Numbered from the stretch's first letter, positions 32,999-45,238 are shown. The stretch: DNA of 64,000 bases from Kitagawia praeruptora (GCA_037693485.1 CM075353.1:60878501-60942500), one strand, 5' to 3'. The notes: a model not told the origin generated them from the letters alone. Translations and numbers: made by a program.

Positions 32999-35661
32999 AA
33001 AAAAGCAACTACCTATCGGGTTTTTATTACTTCTCAAAAAACCTAATGAGAGTCGCTCTATTCTCTCTCTAAAAACCTAGCCGCCACAAAATCTTTACAC
33101 AATTTCTTCATCAGATCTTCTCATTAGCCTTCCCTAATTCACCTTTCCTCTTCTAATCTCTCATCTCAAACACCATATTTCTTACTATATAATTATTTTC
33201 TAATGAAGAGGGTTTCATTTTCGGAGAACTTAGTGACTGTGATTCCTCCCCGTGCGAGAGGATCTGAAGCTTGCCTTCATGTGGATAGTCCGATTAGGAG
33301 TTCAAAGAGGGTCTCCTTTTCGGAGAACCTTGTGACGGTGTTTCCCTTGGAGGATGCCCGAGTTAAAAAGGATAGTGAAAGACAAGGGGTTGCTGCCTCA
33401 AAGGTTTCTATAAACTGTAAGTCATCGGGTCGACCTGGTCGCCCTGGAGATTGTCTTTCGGGTGTGAGTTCGAAAAAGGTAACTTTTGCGGAGTTATTGG
33501 AGACAGAGATCCCAATTGTCTTTGATGTGATGGATTTCTTTGTTAAAAAAGTTTTTACTTATGCTGCTGGAAAGGGGTTAGTCCTCGATTCCAACCGGGA
33601 TCTAATTCCGAATTATGGTTGCTGGAATGGAAAGCTGAATTCCAAGCTGGTTATAGCTGAAGATATCGAGGTGTTTATGTTACATCTAGGTGTAGCTGTG
33701 CTTCTCTTTGTTAAAAAAGAACCTAGTATTGTTGATGCTAGCAAGGTGCTTGACAAAATGCTTCAACGGGGAGATGCAGATCTGGGATATGCTTGCAAGT
33801 TGTTCGATTATTGTCATGATGTTGAGTGTCGTAGTCGAATGACTGACCAAGAGAATGTCTACCTTCTGTTTGAGGGTAGTAATGAGCAGAGTTTTTAACA
33901 TAGGAGAATCAGAGTATTTGATGTGTTTGTCATAATCTGTTGGATATTACAACAGAGTGGATCTGCAACTGGAAAGCTTGCTACCTGTGGTAGATTTGTG
34001 AATGGTTTGAGGGTGTTTGTTTATGGCGAAAACTCCACCACGGTTATGGAGGGTAAGCAACTATGTGTTATGTTTTACTTGGCCTGGGGAGAGCTCTCTG
34101 CGATGTGCGGAGACCATGATTTTAATGATGGAAAAGCCTTTGATGCTTTAACCCATTCGCTTGATAGCGAGAAAGTTTCGATCCTGCTATTTGGTGGGAG
34201 GTTTATCTATGTTAGCAACACGGGCTTGAAGTCTGTGCAAACGATTACCAGGTTTTTCTGGTAGTGGTTGCGTCTTCTACACACCTTGATGGTCATCAAC
34301 GGTTCCATAACGATGGGGTTCTTAACTCAAAGCATTTGTTTGGCCTTTTTAAATGGCAGATCGAAGTTGGTTTCTTGTATAAGGATCAATCAATGGTTGG
34401 TGTTTGGGGAACCTCGATTGGAAGACCCTCACATGAGGGAAACCTGGCAAATTCTTTGTTGGAACAGAAGGTTTTATGCGGAGGGATGAGGGTCTCTTCT
34501 TTATGTAGTAGATTTATCAGTGGAGCAGTTGTCATGGTTCTCAGAACCGTGGTTCTGAATTTGATAGAGTTCCTGAGGGATTTTAAGGAAATTTCTCACC
34601 GTTCGGGACAAGTGAACTGGTTTGAAATGGGTATTTTGTTCCAAAATGTTTTTCAAAATAGTAATAGGTTTTGGTGGATTATGTGTGGTCTACTTGAAGT
34701 TGCTGGTCAAGTTAAAGTGGTAGGGACTATGTATGTGGCTTGTACACTCCAAGGTGTGATGGAGCACATGAGGTGCTGGTTTAACATTGGTAATTCAGAC
34801 TCTTCTGAGTGCAGAGCGGTTGGATATATGCGAACTGGTGTTCGAGTTGATGCTGGGTTTCTGCTACGAAACTTTATTTCGAGGAGAGGATTTCTGTCCA
34901 TAAGGGGGTGGCGGATTGCATTGTAATTGTGCTGAAAGGCTTACAAAAGAAGCTGTCGTAGTTTATTTCACGAGTTGCAAGAATGGTCAGCATGGTGTCT
35001 TTGGATTCAGGAGATTCTGTCAATGAGTGCGGCTGCGCTTTTTGCGGGAGGGGTCGGTCTTGGCGAAGGTGGCATGACCCTAATGATGGGTGCATGACAG
35101 GTGCTATGGGTAGTACATCAGATGGAGCAGAGCATTGGATTGCTATGCTGGGGAAATGGCTGCTGGATAAAAAATTGGGATGCAGACCTGGAGGTTTCGC
35201 TTGTTATGAGATTGATATTTGCAGAAGGCTGGTCTGTTCCGTTGACCCCAAGTTCAACACGGGGTTTTCCTGCCATGATTATGCGCTTGTGTCCAGTGGT
35301 TTGAATGCTGGTTTTGAGGGTGGGGACCTTCTAAGGGGGCATACTTTTTGCTGCTGCATATTCTATATGGTAAGGGGTATGCTCAAAAGGAATTTGAAGT
35401 TCAATGCTGTGGATGGTGAGCAGGAGAGCATGTGCATTGAAGTGGCCGTGTATGCTCGAATTGATTGTTATTCTGAGCCATATTTATTCATGGGATAGTT
35501 TGTTTAGTTTTGTGTTATGTTGTTGTTGATTGCTAGTTGATCTAGCATTATTGATGTATTTTCTTTGTTGTTCCGCTAGGTAGATGTATTACTTTTCGCG
35601 GGGTATACCCCTAGAGATGTAATCTTTTTCCTGTGGTATAAATTTTAATTAGCAAAAAAAA
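32999..35661 (+). mobile_element. Retroposon M inside Copia-1 gag
   Basis: The duplication AAGATTACAAAGAATT (32983-32998 and 35662-35677) flanks a 2.66-kb insert. The conserved leader ATGAGAGTCGCTCTATTC starts at 33046, but 47 further bases lie between it and the duplication. CCTAGCCGCC and CACCATATTTCTTA precede the main ATG at 33203. The tail has GGGGTATACCCC at 35600-35611, CGCTAGGTAGATG upstream and TTTTAATTAGC with poly-A: the same subtype as A, FG and L. The reading frame of the host gag resumes at 35678. Confidence 0.93.
33203..35498 (+). pseudogene. Cargo ORF of retroposon M, interrupted
   Basis: Starts MKRVSFSENLVTV. KRVSF occurs at residues 2-6 and 35-39 and KKVTF at 91-95. These match the RVxF docking motif for protein phosphatase 1. 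ORF I begins the same way. DKMLQRG then LGYACK (residues 184-199) match ORF G. The frame stops at 33896-33898, goes on in frame to about 34264, then continues in other frames (34264-34926, 34983-35498), so this copy has one stop and at least two indels. The last frame has NAGFEGG and CCCIFYM, similar to ORF B. No enzyme domain recognised. Confidence 0.55.
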
Positions 35662-35677
35662 AAGATTACAAAGAATT

Positions 35678-37290
35678 TACACTTGAGAGACTATATGGTA
35701 TCCTAAAAACCTATGAGCTTGAAATGCAACAAGATGAGGAAGTGGAGAAGATTCAGAAGAAGGCTGGATCTGTCGCCTTGGTGGCCAATATTCCAGTAAG
35801 CCAAGTGAGTGAGAAGATGTAGAGCACACAAGCCACAACAAGTCCAGAGACTTATGAAGGTGGAGCTGAGACTAGCAGAGGGAAAAGCAAGTTGATTGAA
35901 GAACTTGATGCATCAAGTGGAGATGAATCTGATGACTTGGATGACTATCTAGCATTCCTGTCAAGGAGATTCTCAAAGCTCAAATTCAAGAGAAATCCAG
36001 CAGGAGGCAGGCAATTCAGAAAGAATCATCAACCATCTAGAGACATGGTTGACAGATCTAAGTTCAAATGTTTTAATTGTGGAATTGCTGGCCATTTTGC
36101 CAATGAATGTAGAAAGCCTAAAGCTGAGAATGAGAAGAAACAGTTTGGAACTGTTGACTACAAGAAGAAATATTTCGATCTTCTCAATCAAAAGGAAAAG
36201 GCATTTGTGTCTAGAGACAGTGATTGGGCTGCTGGTGGAGATTTTGATGCAGAAGAAGAGTTTGTCAACCTTGCCCTCATGGAAAATGAGAAAGATGAAG
36301 AAGCTAGTTCAGCAAGCAACCAGGTATTCTTTTCTAACCTAACTGATCTTTCTAAAGCTGAATGTGCTAGTACAATTGATGAGATGTCTTTTGAATTGTA
36401 TAATATGCATGTTACCCTGAAATCACTTAACAAAGAAAACAAGAGGATAAAAGATCTAAATGAAAAGTTAAGTGATAGGAATGCTTTGATAGAAACTCAG
36501 TTAATCGAATTTGAGGTTATGAGAAGAGTTTGCCAGGAAGCTAAAGATGGATTGATTAAAGCTCTCAAGCAAGAGAAGACATTGAAAGAACAGTTGAAGA
36601 AAGATCAAGATCTAATTGACTTTTGGAGAAAGTCCAGGGTCACTACTAGAGAAATTTGTAGTGTCCAAGGAATCAACTCCTTAAGCAAATTAGAAGAAGC
36701 AAAGTTAGGAGTTGATGGAGAGACTGCTTCAGACAGTGTGTCAACGGATGATGCCTGCAGTTATCCGTTGAACCACGAGCCATCGAGGGATACTGATCAA
36801 GGTCATCCATCGAGAGCCAAAACTGTTAGCAAAGCAACTCTTATTAATTTGAACAATCAATTTGGTCCAGTCAACGAAAACTTTGTGATAGGAGAATGTA
36901 GCAAAACAAAATCAGTTGAGAAAGCGAACATAGGTCACTTGTCCCACAAGCAATTGAAGGATAAGTTAGAGGAAGTTGAGTCTAAGGCTAAAGGTAAGAG
37001 AAAGAACAGTAATGGCAAAGTAGGGATTAATAAACGGAATAATTACACACCTGATAAGTATGCTCCTAGGAAAGAATGTGTTAATTATGGTAGTGTTAAT
37101 TATCTATCTCCTAACTGTAAAAAGTTGAAAATGCTCCCATGCCTTTACCTCTGTCTACTTCTGCTATGTATGCTATGCCTAATACTTGTGCCTAACCTGC
37201 TCATGCACCAAGTCTATATGCAAACATGCCATTCATGCATAATCCATACTATCATGCTTTTAATATGCCTCAGATGCCATGGATGATGAA
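35678..37290 (+). pseudogene. Copia-1 gag, C-terminal piece with zinc knuckle
   Basis: Begins FTLERLYGILKTYELEMQQD, then a TAG at 35819-35821. From 35892 the frame has an acidic segment (SGDESDDLDDYLAFLSRRF), a CCHC knuckle CFNCGIAGHFANEC (about 36067-36108), and a long Lys/Glu coiled-coil region with LKSLNKENKRIKDLNEKL. The LAFLSRRF-then-CCHC arrangement is characteristic of Sirevirus-type gag. A frame change occurs near 37130. The far end (MNNMPTQTMLNSN) is a Met/Asn-rich stretch leading to the protease frame. Confidence 0.8.
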
Positions 37291-37470
37291 TAACATGCCT
37301 ACACAGACAATGCTTAACTCTAATCTCTATAATGCATTTGAGCAAGGTTCAAATCCTAGCTTCCAAAGGCCCACTCCCAGAGTCAAGATTGATTTAACTC
37401 AGTCTAGACCCAAGGACAGAAAGGATTTGAAAGGCAAGAAAAAGGCTAACAATGTAGGACCCAAGGAAAC

Positions 37471-40079
37471 TTGGGTACCAATATCAACTTGATTTGGTTT
37501 TGGTGTGTGCAGGGAGACAGAAAGAACCTCTGGTATCTGGACAGTGGCTGTTCCAGACACATGACTGGAGATTCTACCATGCTCACTAAGTTCGAGGAGA
37601 GAGTTGGCCCTAGCATTACCTTTGGAGACAACAACAAAGGATATACTAGAGGATATGGCTTGATTTCAAAAGAAAATATTGTCATTGAGGATGTAGCACT
37701 AGTTGATGGACTCAAGCATAACCTACTTAGTATCAGTCAACAATGTGATAAAGGTCAGAATGTGTGGTTCACCTCAGAAGCTTGTGTTGTTTTCAAGAAA
37801 AATGACAACAAGGTAGTGATGACAGGTAATCGAAAAGGGAATGTGTACACAGCTGACTTCAATTCAACAAGTGCAATTTCAGCTACATGTCTTTTCAGCA
37901 AAGCAAGTGTAGATGAAGGCTAGCTATGGCACAAGAAACTGTCACACTTGAATTTCCAAGCAATGAATGAGTTGGTTAAAAAGGATTTGGTCAGAGGTAT
38001 TCCAAAGTTGGATTTTTCAAAGGATGGATTGTGTGATGCATGCCAAAAAGGGAAGCAAAAGAAATCCTCTTTCAAGTCCAAGATAATGTCCTCCATCGAT
38101 CATCCTTTACAGCTACTTCACATGGATCTCTTTGGACCAGTTAATGTAATGTCAATCTCTAAGAAGAGATACTGTCTAGTCATTGTGGATGACTTCTCTA
38201 AGTACACGTGAACGTTCTTTCTACACTCCAAGGATGAAGCAGGAGAAATCATCATCAATCATATCAGAATAGTCAACAACAATCCTTCTTTCAAAGTGAG
38301 AAGGATGAGAAGTGACAATGGAACTGAGTTCAAGAACCTTATGATGAGAGGGTTTTGTGAAGAACAAGGAATTATTCAAGAATTCTCTGCACCTAGGACT
38401 CCTCAACAAAATGGTGTAGTAGAAAGGAAAAATAGGACTCTCATTGAAGCTGCAAGAACAATGCTTGAAGAATCAAAGTTACCAACATATTTCTGGGCTG
38501 AAGTTGTCAACACTGCTTGCTATACTCATAATATTTCTTTGATCAATCAAGCAAAAGGACTGACTCCATACCAACTATTCAAGGGAAAGAAGCCAGCAGT
38601 TAACTTCTTACATGTCTTTGGTTGCAAATGTTTTGTCTTGAGAAACCAAGGTGAGAACATTGGAAAGTTTGACACCAAGGCAGATGAAGCCATTTTTGTT
38701 GGGTACTGAACATGGAAATCATACGGGATCTACAACCTAAGACTTAACATTGTTATAGAATCCATACATGTTGTCTTTGATGACAAGAAAACCCAAGGGT
38801 TGATAGATGAAGGTTTCCATGAAGATCTATCATTTGAAAATGATATGAGTGGTGAAGGCAGTGAAGATGATGAAGATGCAGTGTCGACTGGTGTAAGATT
38901 GCAGCATGCTCAAGGTGAAGAGCGTGGGACATCATTCGTTGATGCTGAGGAAGCCCCATCCGTTGAAGACAATTCTGAATTACCCGTTGATAATCACAGA
39001 GGATCATCCATTGACAACTCTGTTAACACTCCAACCTCAAGAGCTACACACTCAGGGGGAGTTTCTCAGAGTCGTCACTCAACAACTAATCAGAATGATC
39101 AATACAGGGAGAATGAAGCTACATCATCAAGATTAAATCTGCCACCATCAAGGAAATGGACCAGAGATCACCCATTTGAACTCATCATTGGAGAAATGCC
39201 AGAGTCCAAACTAGAAGGGTAACTCAAGAAGAATGCTTGTATAGCGGTTTTTTGTCTAAAGAAGAACCAAAGAAAGTTGAGGATGCCCTCCTAGATCCAG
39301 ACTGGGTTTTAGAAATGCAAGAAGAGCTAAACCAGTTTGAGAGAAATGAAGTGTGGAAGCTTGTACCCAAACCTAAAGACAAGTAAGTTATTGACACTAA
39401 ATGGGTATTCAAGAACAAGATGGACGAGAATGGCATAGTTACAAGGAACAAATCAAGATTAGTTGCAAAAGGCTACTGCCAAGAAGAAGGAATTGATTTT
39501 GATGAGACCTTTGCACCTGTAGCAAGGTTGGAAGCAATCATAATTTTCCTAGCCTACGCAGCCTATGCCAACTTCAAAGTCTATCAGATGGATGTCAAGA
39601 GTGTTTTCCTTAATGGTATTTTGGAAGAGGAGGTATATGTGAGTCAACCTCCTGGTTTTGAAGATCCAGATTATCCAGAATATGTATATTTTCTTCTCAA
39701 AGCACTCTATGGCCTGAAGCAAGCACCAAGAGCCTGGTATGACACTCTCTCACAGTTCCTCATAGAGAATTACTTCACTCGAGGTACTATTGATAAAACT
39801 CTCTTTTATGTAAATGTCAATGGCTCTATGATACTTGTACAAATTTATGTAGATGATATAATCTTTGGGTCTACTGATGAGAAGCTTTGCAAAAGACTTG
39901 CCAAACTTATGCAAAGTAAATATGAAATGAACATGATGGGTGAACAGACTTACTTTCTTGGCTTACAAGTGAGGCAAGTTAGTGATGGTATTTTCATTAG
40001 CCAATCTAAGTATGTTTATGATCTTTTAAAAAGATTTAATCTACTAGATTGTGCTTCGGCAAAGACACACATGGCTACT
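37471..40079 (+). pseudogene. pol: Copia-1 pol: protease, integrase, RT (3' end missing)
   Basis: In order: protease with LDSGCSRHMTGD; integrase zinc finger (WHKKLSHLNF...CDACQKGK); catalytic core with LLHMDLFGPV, MRSDNGTEF and ERKNRTLIEA; RT from NGIVTRNKSRLVAKGYCQEE through MDVKSVFLNGILEEEVYVSQ to the catalytic YVDD at 39846-39857. Stops interrupt it: TAG 37921-37923, TGA 38209-38211 (Trp in the family) and TGA 38707-38709, plus a frame break near 39220-39390. Several fit G-to-A changes of Trp codons. The RT stops at SAKTHMAT, where LTR-B2 begins, and the RT tail and RNase H are not found downstream for this copy. Confidence 0.88.
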
Positions 40080-41200
40080 TGTGACGCCCTCCCGACCCGG
40101 GGCCTAGATCGGAGGGTCACTGACACACAACTAGATGCATACAACCTAATATAAGAATATAAATCTAACATGCTGACTGGCCCCTACTCTACTATCCGAG
40201 ATCTTTCACAGGTAATGGTATGAAACAAGCAAGCCATCATCTAACTAAATTATTATTAAAACCTGAATTCAAAATTTTATTATTACAACCCAAGTTCTCA
40301 AAAAGCACTACTGTCAGATCTCACAACTATTCTAAGATCTCCTCACTAAGCTATTATTGCATCTACCTTGGGAGCTATATGGAAATGAACCAACTCGGGT
40401 CCACGATAAGTGCGCTTCCTCGTAGTTTGCATGGTACGGACCATGATTCTTATTTTACTGTCAAAAGGTTAGACAAATAATAATGAGCTAACGCTCAGCA
40501 AGTAACTTAGATCTCAACTGAACAACATAATATGATATTTCAAAGGATGACAAAACATCAAGATATAGCATGGTTATCTGAAAGCGATAGCAAGGATCCT
40601 GATATGGCATTTGACATAAAATTTACCGATAGCAGGATAGCAATATATATATACTTCAAAACTGTGTGAAACAATAGATATTTCAAATGGTAAACCAATT
40701 TTTTTTTTTTTGCTAATTAATGGTAAACCAATTTCATTCTTCAGTAAATAAAAGTAATCATCATTAGGATAGCTTGGGTTCCCAAGAGGCAACACATTGG
40801 CCTATAAAGGTGTCAAACTGGACAGACCAGAACTACACAATAATACACCTCAAAAACTGACGGAACCGGCATTACCCGTTCGTTCCGTCTCTCCAATCGT
40901 CAGGAATCCGTAGAAACCATTTTGACGGAGTTCCTAACAATTTATAAAAATTTCATTTTAAAACCATTCCCCTTCATAAAACTCTTTTTATCTTCGTAAA
41001 ACACTTCAACTTTTAATCTTTTCAAAACCCTTACCTCGAAGTACTTTCGACTCTCTGATAACAAATCAGCCCAGTCTAGGTAGTTTTAAGAAAACAACTC
41101 ATTTTGATTTGTAATGATAAAAGTGAAAGGGTTTGACTAGGTTTTCTGACATTAAAGAATCAGGGATACAAGTCTGTTAATGCGACCAATGTTAGTGGTA
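40080..41200 (+). repeat. LTR-B2: truncated LTR related to LTR-B1
   Basis: Starts TGTGACGCCCTCCCGACC directly after the broken Copia-1 RT. It shares GGTATGAAACAAGCAA and following sequence with the minus strand of LTR-B1 and has the same overall layout: a GAGCTAACGCTCAGCAAGTAAC block near 40484-40506 and a CCGTCTCTCCAATCGTCAGG block near 40885. Its right end is not defined: no TTACA or TATA end and no repeat of CTACT is seen before Copia-2 sequence begins near 41.2 kb. I infer a deletion that joined it to Copia-2. No genes. Confidence 0.55.
40702..40718 (-). mobile_element. Ultra-short LINE insertion (about 17 nt)
   Basis: TTTTTTTTTTGCTAATT is the last bases of the LINE tail (AATTAGC plus poly-A) in minus orientation. 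It is flanked by the 16-base duplication AATGGTAAACCAATTT (40686-40701 and 40719-40734). Target-primed insertion stopped after copying the poly-A and about 7 nt of the LINE RNA. Confidence 0.85.
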
Positions 41201-41220
41201 ACTTACATTGAACCCCAATT

Positions 41221-44200
41221 ATGCAAAGAAATATGGATATCTGTAATAACACTGACTGTATGCCATGCAAAATTGTTGTTATGAGTACTTGTTTCAATTT
41301 GCCTATTCTGTCTACTGAAAGATGTTCCTATATGGAAACTGCCGAGACTCCTATGCCTGCCTATGTTGGTAAAAAGGATGCTTCCACTGAGAGAAAGACC
41401 AAGTCTAACTCTAGAAAGAAGTGGATAACAAAAGAAGTCAAACAGGAGGATTCTAGTGTTGATTTAAATGTGAAGCAGAATGATATGAACAATGATGCTA
41501 TAACTGTAGGACCCAACAGAGTTTGGGTACCAGATGCAAATTAAAATCATCAGTTTTGCAGGGCAAGAAGTAGAAGCAAGTCATGTGGATCATCGACAGT
41601 GGATGTTCCAGGCACATGGCTGGTGATATAGCCCTTCTATCACATTTTGTGGAGAAAGCCGGCCCAATCATAACTTTTGGAGACAACAGCAAAGGTTACA
41701 CTGTGGGATATGGCTGTTTGGAAATTGGAAATGTTGTCATTGAAGATATTGCTCTTGTAGATGGATTGAAGCACAACCTACTCAGTGTCAGCCAATTCAG
41801 TGACAGGGGATTTAAGGTTGATTTTGATATAATGGTTTGTAATATCTATCACAAGAAGTATGGAAGCCTCTCCTTGAAAGGAGTCAGGAAAGGAAGCTTG
41901 TTTGTTGTAGACTTAAACTCTGTGAAGAAAGACAAGGCTTACTATTTTTATAGTAAAACATCAGTTGGTGAAAGCATGCTTGGGCACAAGAAACTCTCCC
42001 ATCTCAATTTCAAGAATATGAATATTCTGATGAAGAAAGATTTGGTGAGAGGACTAACTCAACAGGAATTCTGTCAAGAAGGACTATGTGAGGATTGTCA
42101 AATGGGTAAATTGAAAAGATCTGTGCACAAGTCAAATCAAGTGAATACCAACACTGAGCCATTCAAATTAATTCATATGGATTTGTTTGGTCTAGTAAAT
42201 GTTCAATCTCTTGCAAGAAAGAGATATGCCCTGGTAATGGTGGATGACTACTCAAGGTACACTTGGGTGAAGTTTTTAGAGACAAAGGACGAAGCTGCTC
42301 AAGAAATCATTGATCACATAAGAGTTCTTGAAAGAACCCCTAATGCTCAAGTTTAATATCTGAGGAGTGACAATGGTACTGAGTTCAGAAATGCCACACT
42401 AGGAAACTTCTGCAAGGAAGAAGGCATTGTCCAACAATCTCCACTGCCAGGACACCACAATAAAATGGAGTTGTAGAAAGGAAGAACAGAACTCTCATTG
42501 AAGCTGCGAGAACTATGTTGAATGATTCAAAATTACCAACATATTTCTGGGCAGAAGCTATTAACATAGCTTGCTACACACAGAACAGAACCTTGATCAA
42601 CAAGACTCATGGAAACACTCCTTACTATTTGTTAACAGGAAAGAAACCAACTGTCAAATATTTTCATGTATTTGGGAGTAAGTGTTTCATGATGATTGAC
42701 AACCATGAAAGGAAAGGAAAGTTTGATGCTAAAGCTTATGAAGGCATTTTCATGGGATATGGATTAGAAAGGTCTGCCTACAGAGTCTAGGTCATTGATC
42801 ACAAAGTCATTGAAGAAAGTGTAAATGTCAAATTTGATGAAACCAAGTTCGTAGGATTGCAAGAGGATGGTCAAATGGAGCCTCTTAGATTTGAAAATCA
42901 AGGATATTTGGAAGAAGAAGAAATTGTTGCTGATGAACCTACTTGTACTTAGGACATTGAGTTTGAAAGAAATGTTGTCAACACCAACGATGCTACTCAA
43001 ACTCCAGCTCAATCTCAAACTATATCAACTAATCATCAGAATGAGAATGATTCTGGAGATGTTGAAGAACATGAAGGAGAAAACATCAATGGTGGAGAAT
43101 CAACCCCTCAAAGAGGAGATGAACAAGCAGATCAAGAAAGAAGCTTGCCAAGAACCATTAAGTGGAACAGAGATCACACTAGCAATCTAATCATTGGTGA
43201 TCCCACTACTGGTATAAGGACAAGGAGAAATGTTTCTGCTGACAGCATGTTCTCATGTTTTCTATCTCAAACTGAGCCAAAGTCAAAAAATGAAGCATTG
43301 TTGGATTCAGATTGGGTGATAGCCATGCAAGAAGAGCTCAACCAATTTGAGAGAAACAATGTATGGAAGCTGGTTCCTAGACCTAAAGGGAAGTCAGTCA
43401 TTGACATAAAGTGGGTTTTCAGAAACAAGTTGGATGAAAGTGGAAATGTGACAAGAAACAAGGCAAGGCTAGTAGCTAAGGGTTATTGTCAACAGGAAGG
43501 GATCGATTATGATGAAACATTTGCACCTGTTGCCAGACTTGAAACTATTCGGATATTCTTAGCCTATGCTGCACACTGTAACTTCAAGGTGTTCCAAATG
43601 GATGTCAAAAGTACCTTTCTTAATGGAGAATTAGAAGAGGAAGTGTATGTTGAACAGCCACCTGGATTTGAGGATGCTAAGTTGTATGACTTTGTCTACA
43701 AGCTGTTCAAAGCACTCTATGAATTGAAGCAAGCCCCCAGAGCTTGGTATGAAACTCTCTCTACTTTTCTCATTGAGAATCAATTCACAAGAGGTGTGGT
43801 GGATAAGACACTGTTCTAAAGCACCATGGCAAGGACACCATTCTGGTTCAGATTTATGTTGATGACATAATCTTTGGTTCTACAAATGAGAAGCTGTGTG
43901 AAAAGTTTTCATCTCTTATGAAGAGCAAATATGAGATGAGCATGATGGGAGAACTGTCATTTTTCCTAGGTCTACAAATTCATCAAAAGGATGATGGCAT
44001 CTTCATAAGCCAATTGAAATATGTCAAGGAACAATTAGCAAAAAAAAAAAAAAATGTCAAGGAACTTCTTAAAAAGTTCAACTTGGAAGATGCATCACCT
44101 GCCAAGGCACCTATCTCTACTGCAACCAAACTGGATTTGGATCCTAAAGGAAAGAAAGTGGATTCTAGTACCTACAGAGGCATGGTGGGATCATTGCTAT

Positions 44201-44835
44201 ATCTAACTGCTAGCAGACTAGACATTATGTTTGCTACATGTCTCTGTGCAAGGTTTCAAGCTGATCCAAAAGAATTACACTTAGTAGCAATCAAGAGAAT
44301 CTTTAGGTATCTTAAAGGCACTCCAAACTTAGGCCTTTGGTATCCTAAAGATACTGGATTTGATTTGATTGGTTATTCGGATTCAGACTATGCTAGATGC
44401 AAGATTGACAGAAAAAGCACAACAGGAAGCTGTCAATTTCTTGGTGGAAGATTAGTGTCATGGTTTAGCAAGAAGCAGCATTTTGTATCTACTTCAACTG
44501 CAGAAGCTGAATACATTGCAGCTGGAAGTTGCTGTGCTCAAATTCTTTGGATGAAAAATCAGCTAATGGATTATGTTTTAGAGTTGTCCAATATTCCTAT
44601 CTATTGTGATAACACTAGTGCCATAGCCATCTCAGATAATCCAGTTCAACACTCCAGGACAAAGCACATTGATATCAGACATCATTTCCTAAGAGAGCAT
44701 GTTGAAAAGGGAACTGTGAAGCTGGTTTATGTTCCAGCAGAAAAGCAACTTGCAGATATTTTCACGAAGCCACTAGATGAAGCAACCTTCAACATGTTGG
44801 TAAGTGAATTGGGAATGCTAAATTTGGTATGTTAA
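41221..44835 (+). pseudogene. pol: Copia-2 pol: protease, integrase, RT, RNase H
   Basis: Protease IDSGCSRHMAGD near 41590; integrase zinc finger (GHKKLSHLNF...CEDCQMGK), core with HMDLFGLVNV, LRSDNGTEF and ERKNRTLIEA; RT with KWVFRNKLDESGNVTRNKAR, MDVKSTFLNGELEEEVYVEQ and YVDD at 43855-43866; RNase H with GYSDSDYARCKIDRKSTTG and STAEAEYIAAGSC; C-terminus LADIFTKPL. Lesions: TAA at 42354-42356, frame change near 42440-42475, TAG at 42787-42789, TAG near 42950, and a frameshift near 43816. An in-frame 33-nt LINE insertion lies at 44032. The last frame, 43918-44835, is open to the natural end. Confidence 0.9.
44032..44053 (+). mobile_element. Ultra-short LINE insertion in the Copia-2 RT frame
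   Basis: CAATTAGCAAAAAA... (AATTAGC plus a run of A) sits between two copies of ATGTCAAGGAA (44021-44031 and 44054-44064). Insert plus duplication add 33 nt, so the frame survives. The protein gains 11 residues rich in Lys between KYVKE and LLKKFNL. The leading C is not in the LINE consensus and may be an untemplated base. Confidence 0.87.
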
Positions 44836-45238
44836 CTTACTAGTTTTTACATTTTCAAGGTGGTTAAGTCGCAGCTTGTTACCGTAGCTTTCAATGCTAC
44901 TGTCATGAGAAGTTACTATCTTATGTGCTACTTGTTTAATTGACAGCATGTTTGCTATGACTATGCTAAATTCAAATCACATGCCTGTTTTAACTTATGT
45001 AATAAGTAGTCACGTGACATTAACTTAAACCATACGCGTGCTAGTGATAAGTATCCGCATCATTTGAAATGACCCCGGGTATTTGTCAGTCTTTTCTTTT
45101 AAAGTTTAATTACTTTATTAAAAAAAAGAGTTTGGGAAACTGGAACGTCACCTAGGGTCCTATAAAATGTGCACGAGACTAAATATCATTTCACACTCAA
45201 TCACTCACGCCTTGAGAAAGAAAAAGAGGATCTCTACA

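Larger units (their letters stand above)
5466..40079 (+). mobile_element. Copia-1: decayed Ty1/copia element, apparently Sirevirus lineage, in many pieces
   Basis: The pieces in order are: 5' LTR part (5466-6089), spacer and primer site (6090-6106 and 18357-18396), gag N-terminus (18421-18605), gag middle (32559-32998), gag C-terminus with zinc knuckle (35678-37290) and PR-INT-RT (37471-40079). The gaps are later insertions, each with target duplications: LTR-A1 (GCTAC), LTR-B1 (GCAGC) and retroposon M (AAGATTACAAAGAATT). The RT breaks off where LTR-B2 starts, so the RT end, RNase H and 3' LTR are missing. Left of 5466 lies the minus-strand LTR, so the 5' LTR is probably truncated. Confidence 0.75.

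Noticed and set aside
40080..41200. Complete solo LTR with duplication
   Set aside because: No matching right end or CTACT repeat could be found, so it is given as truncated.
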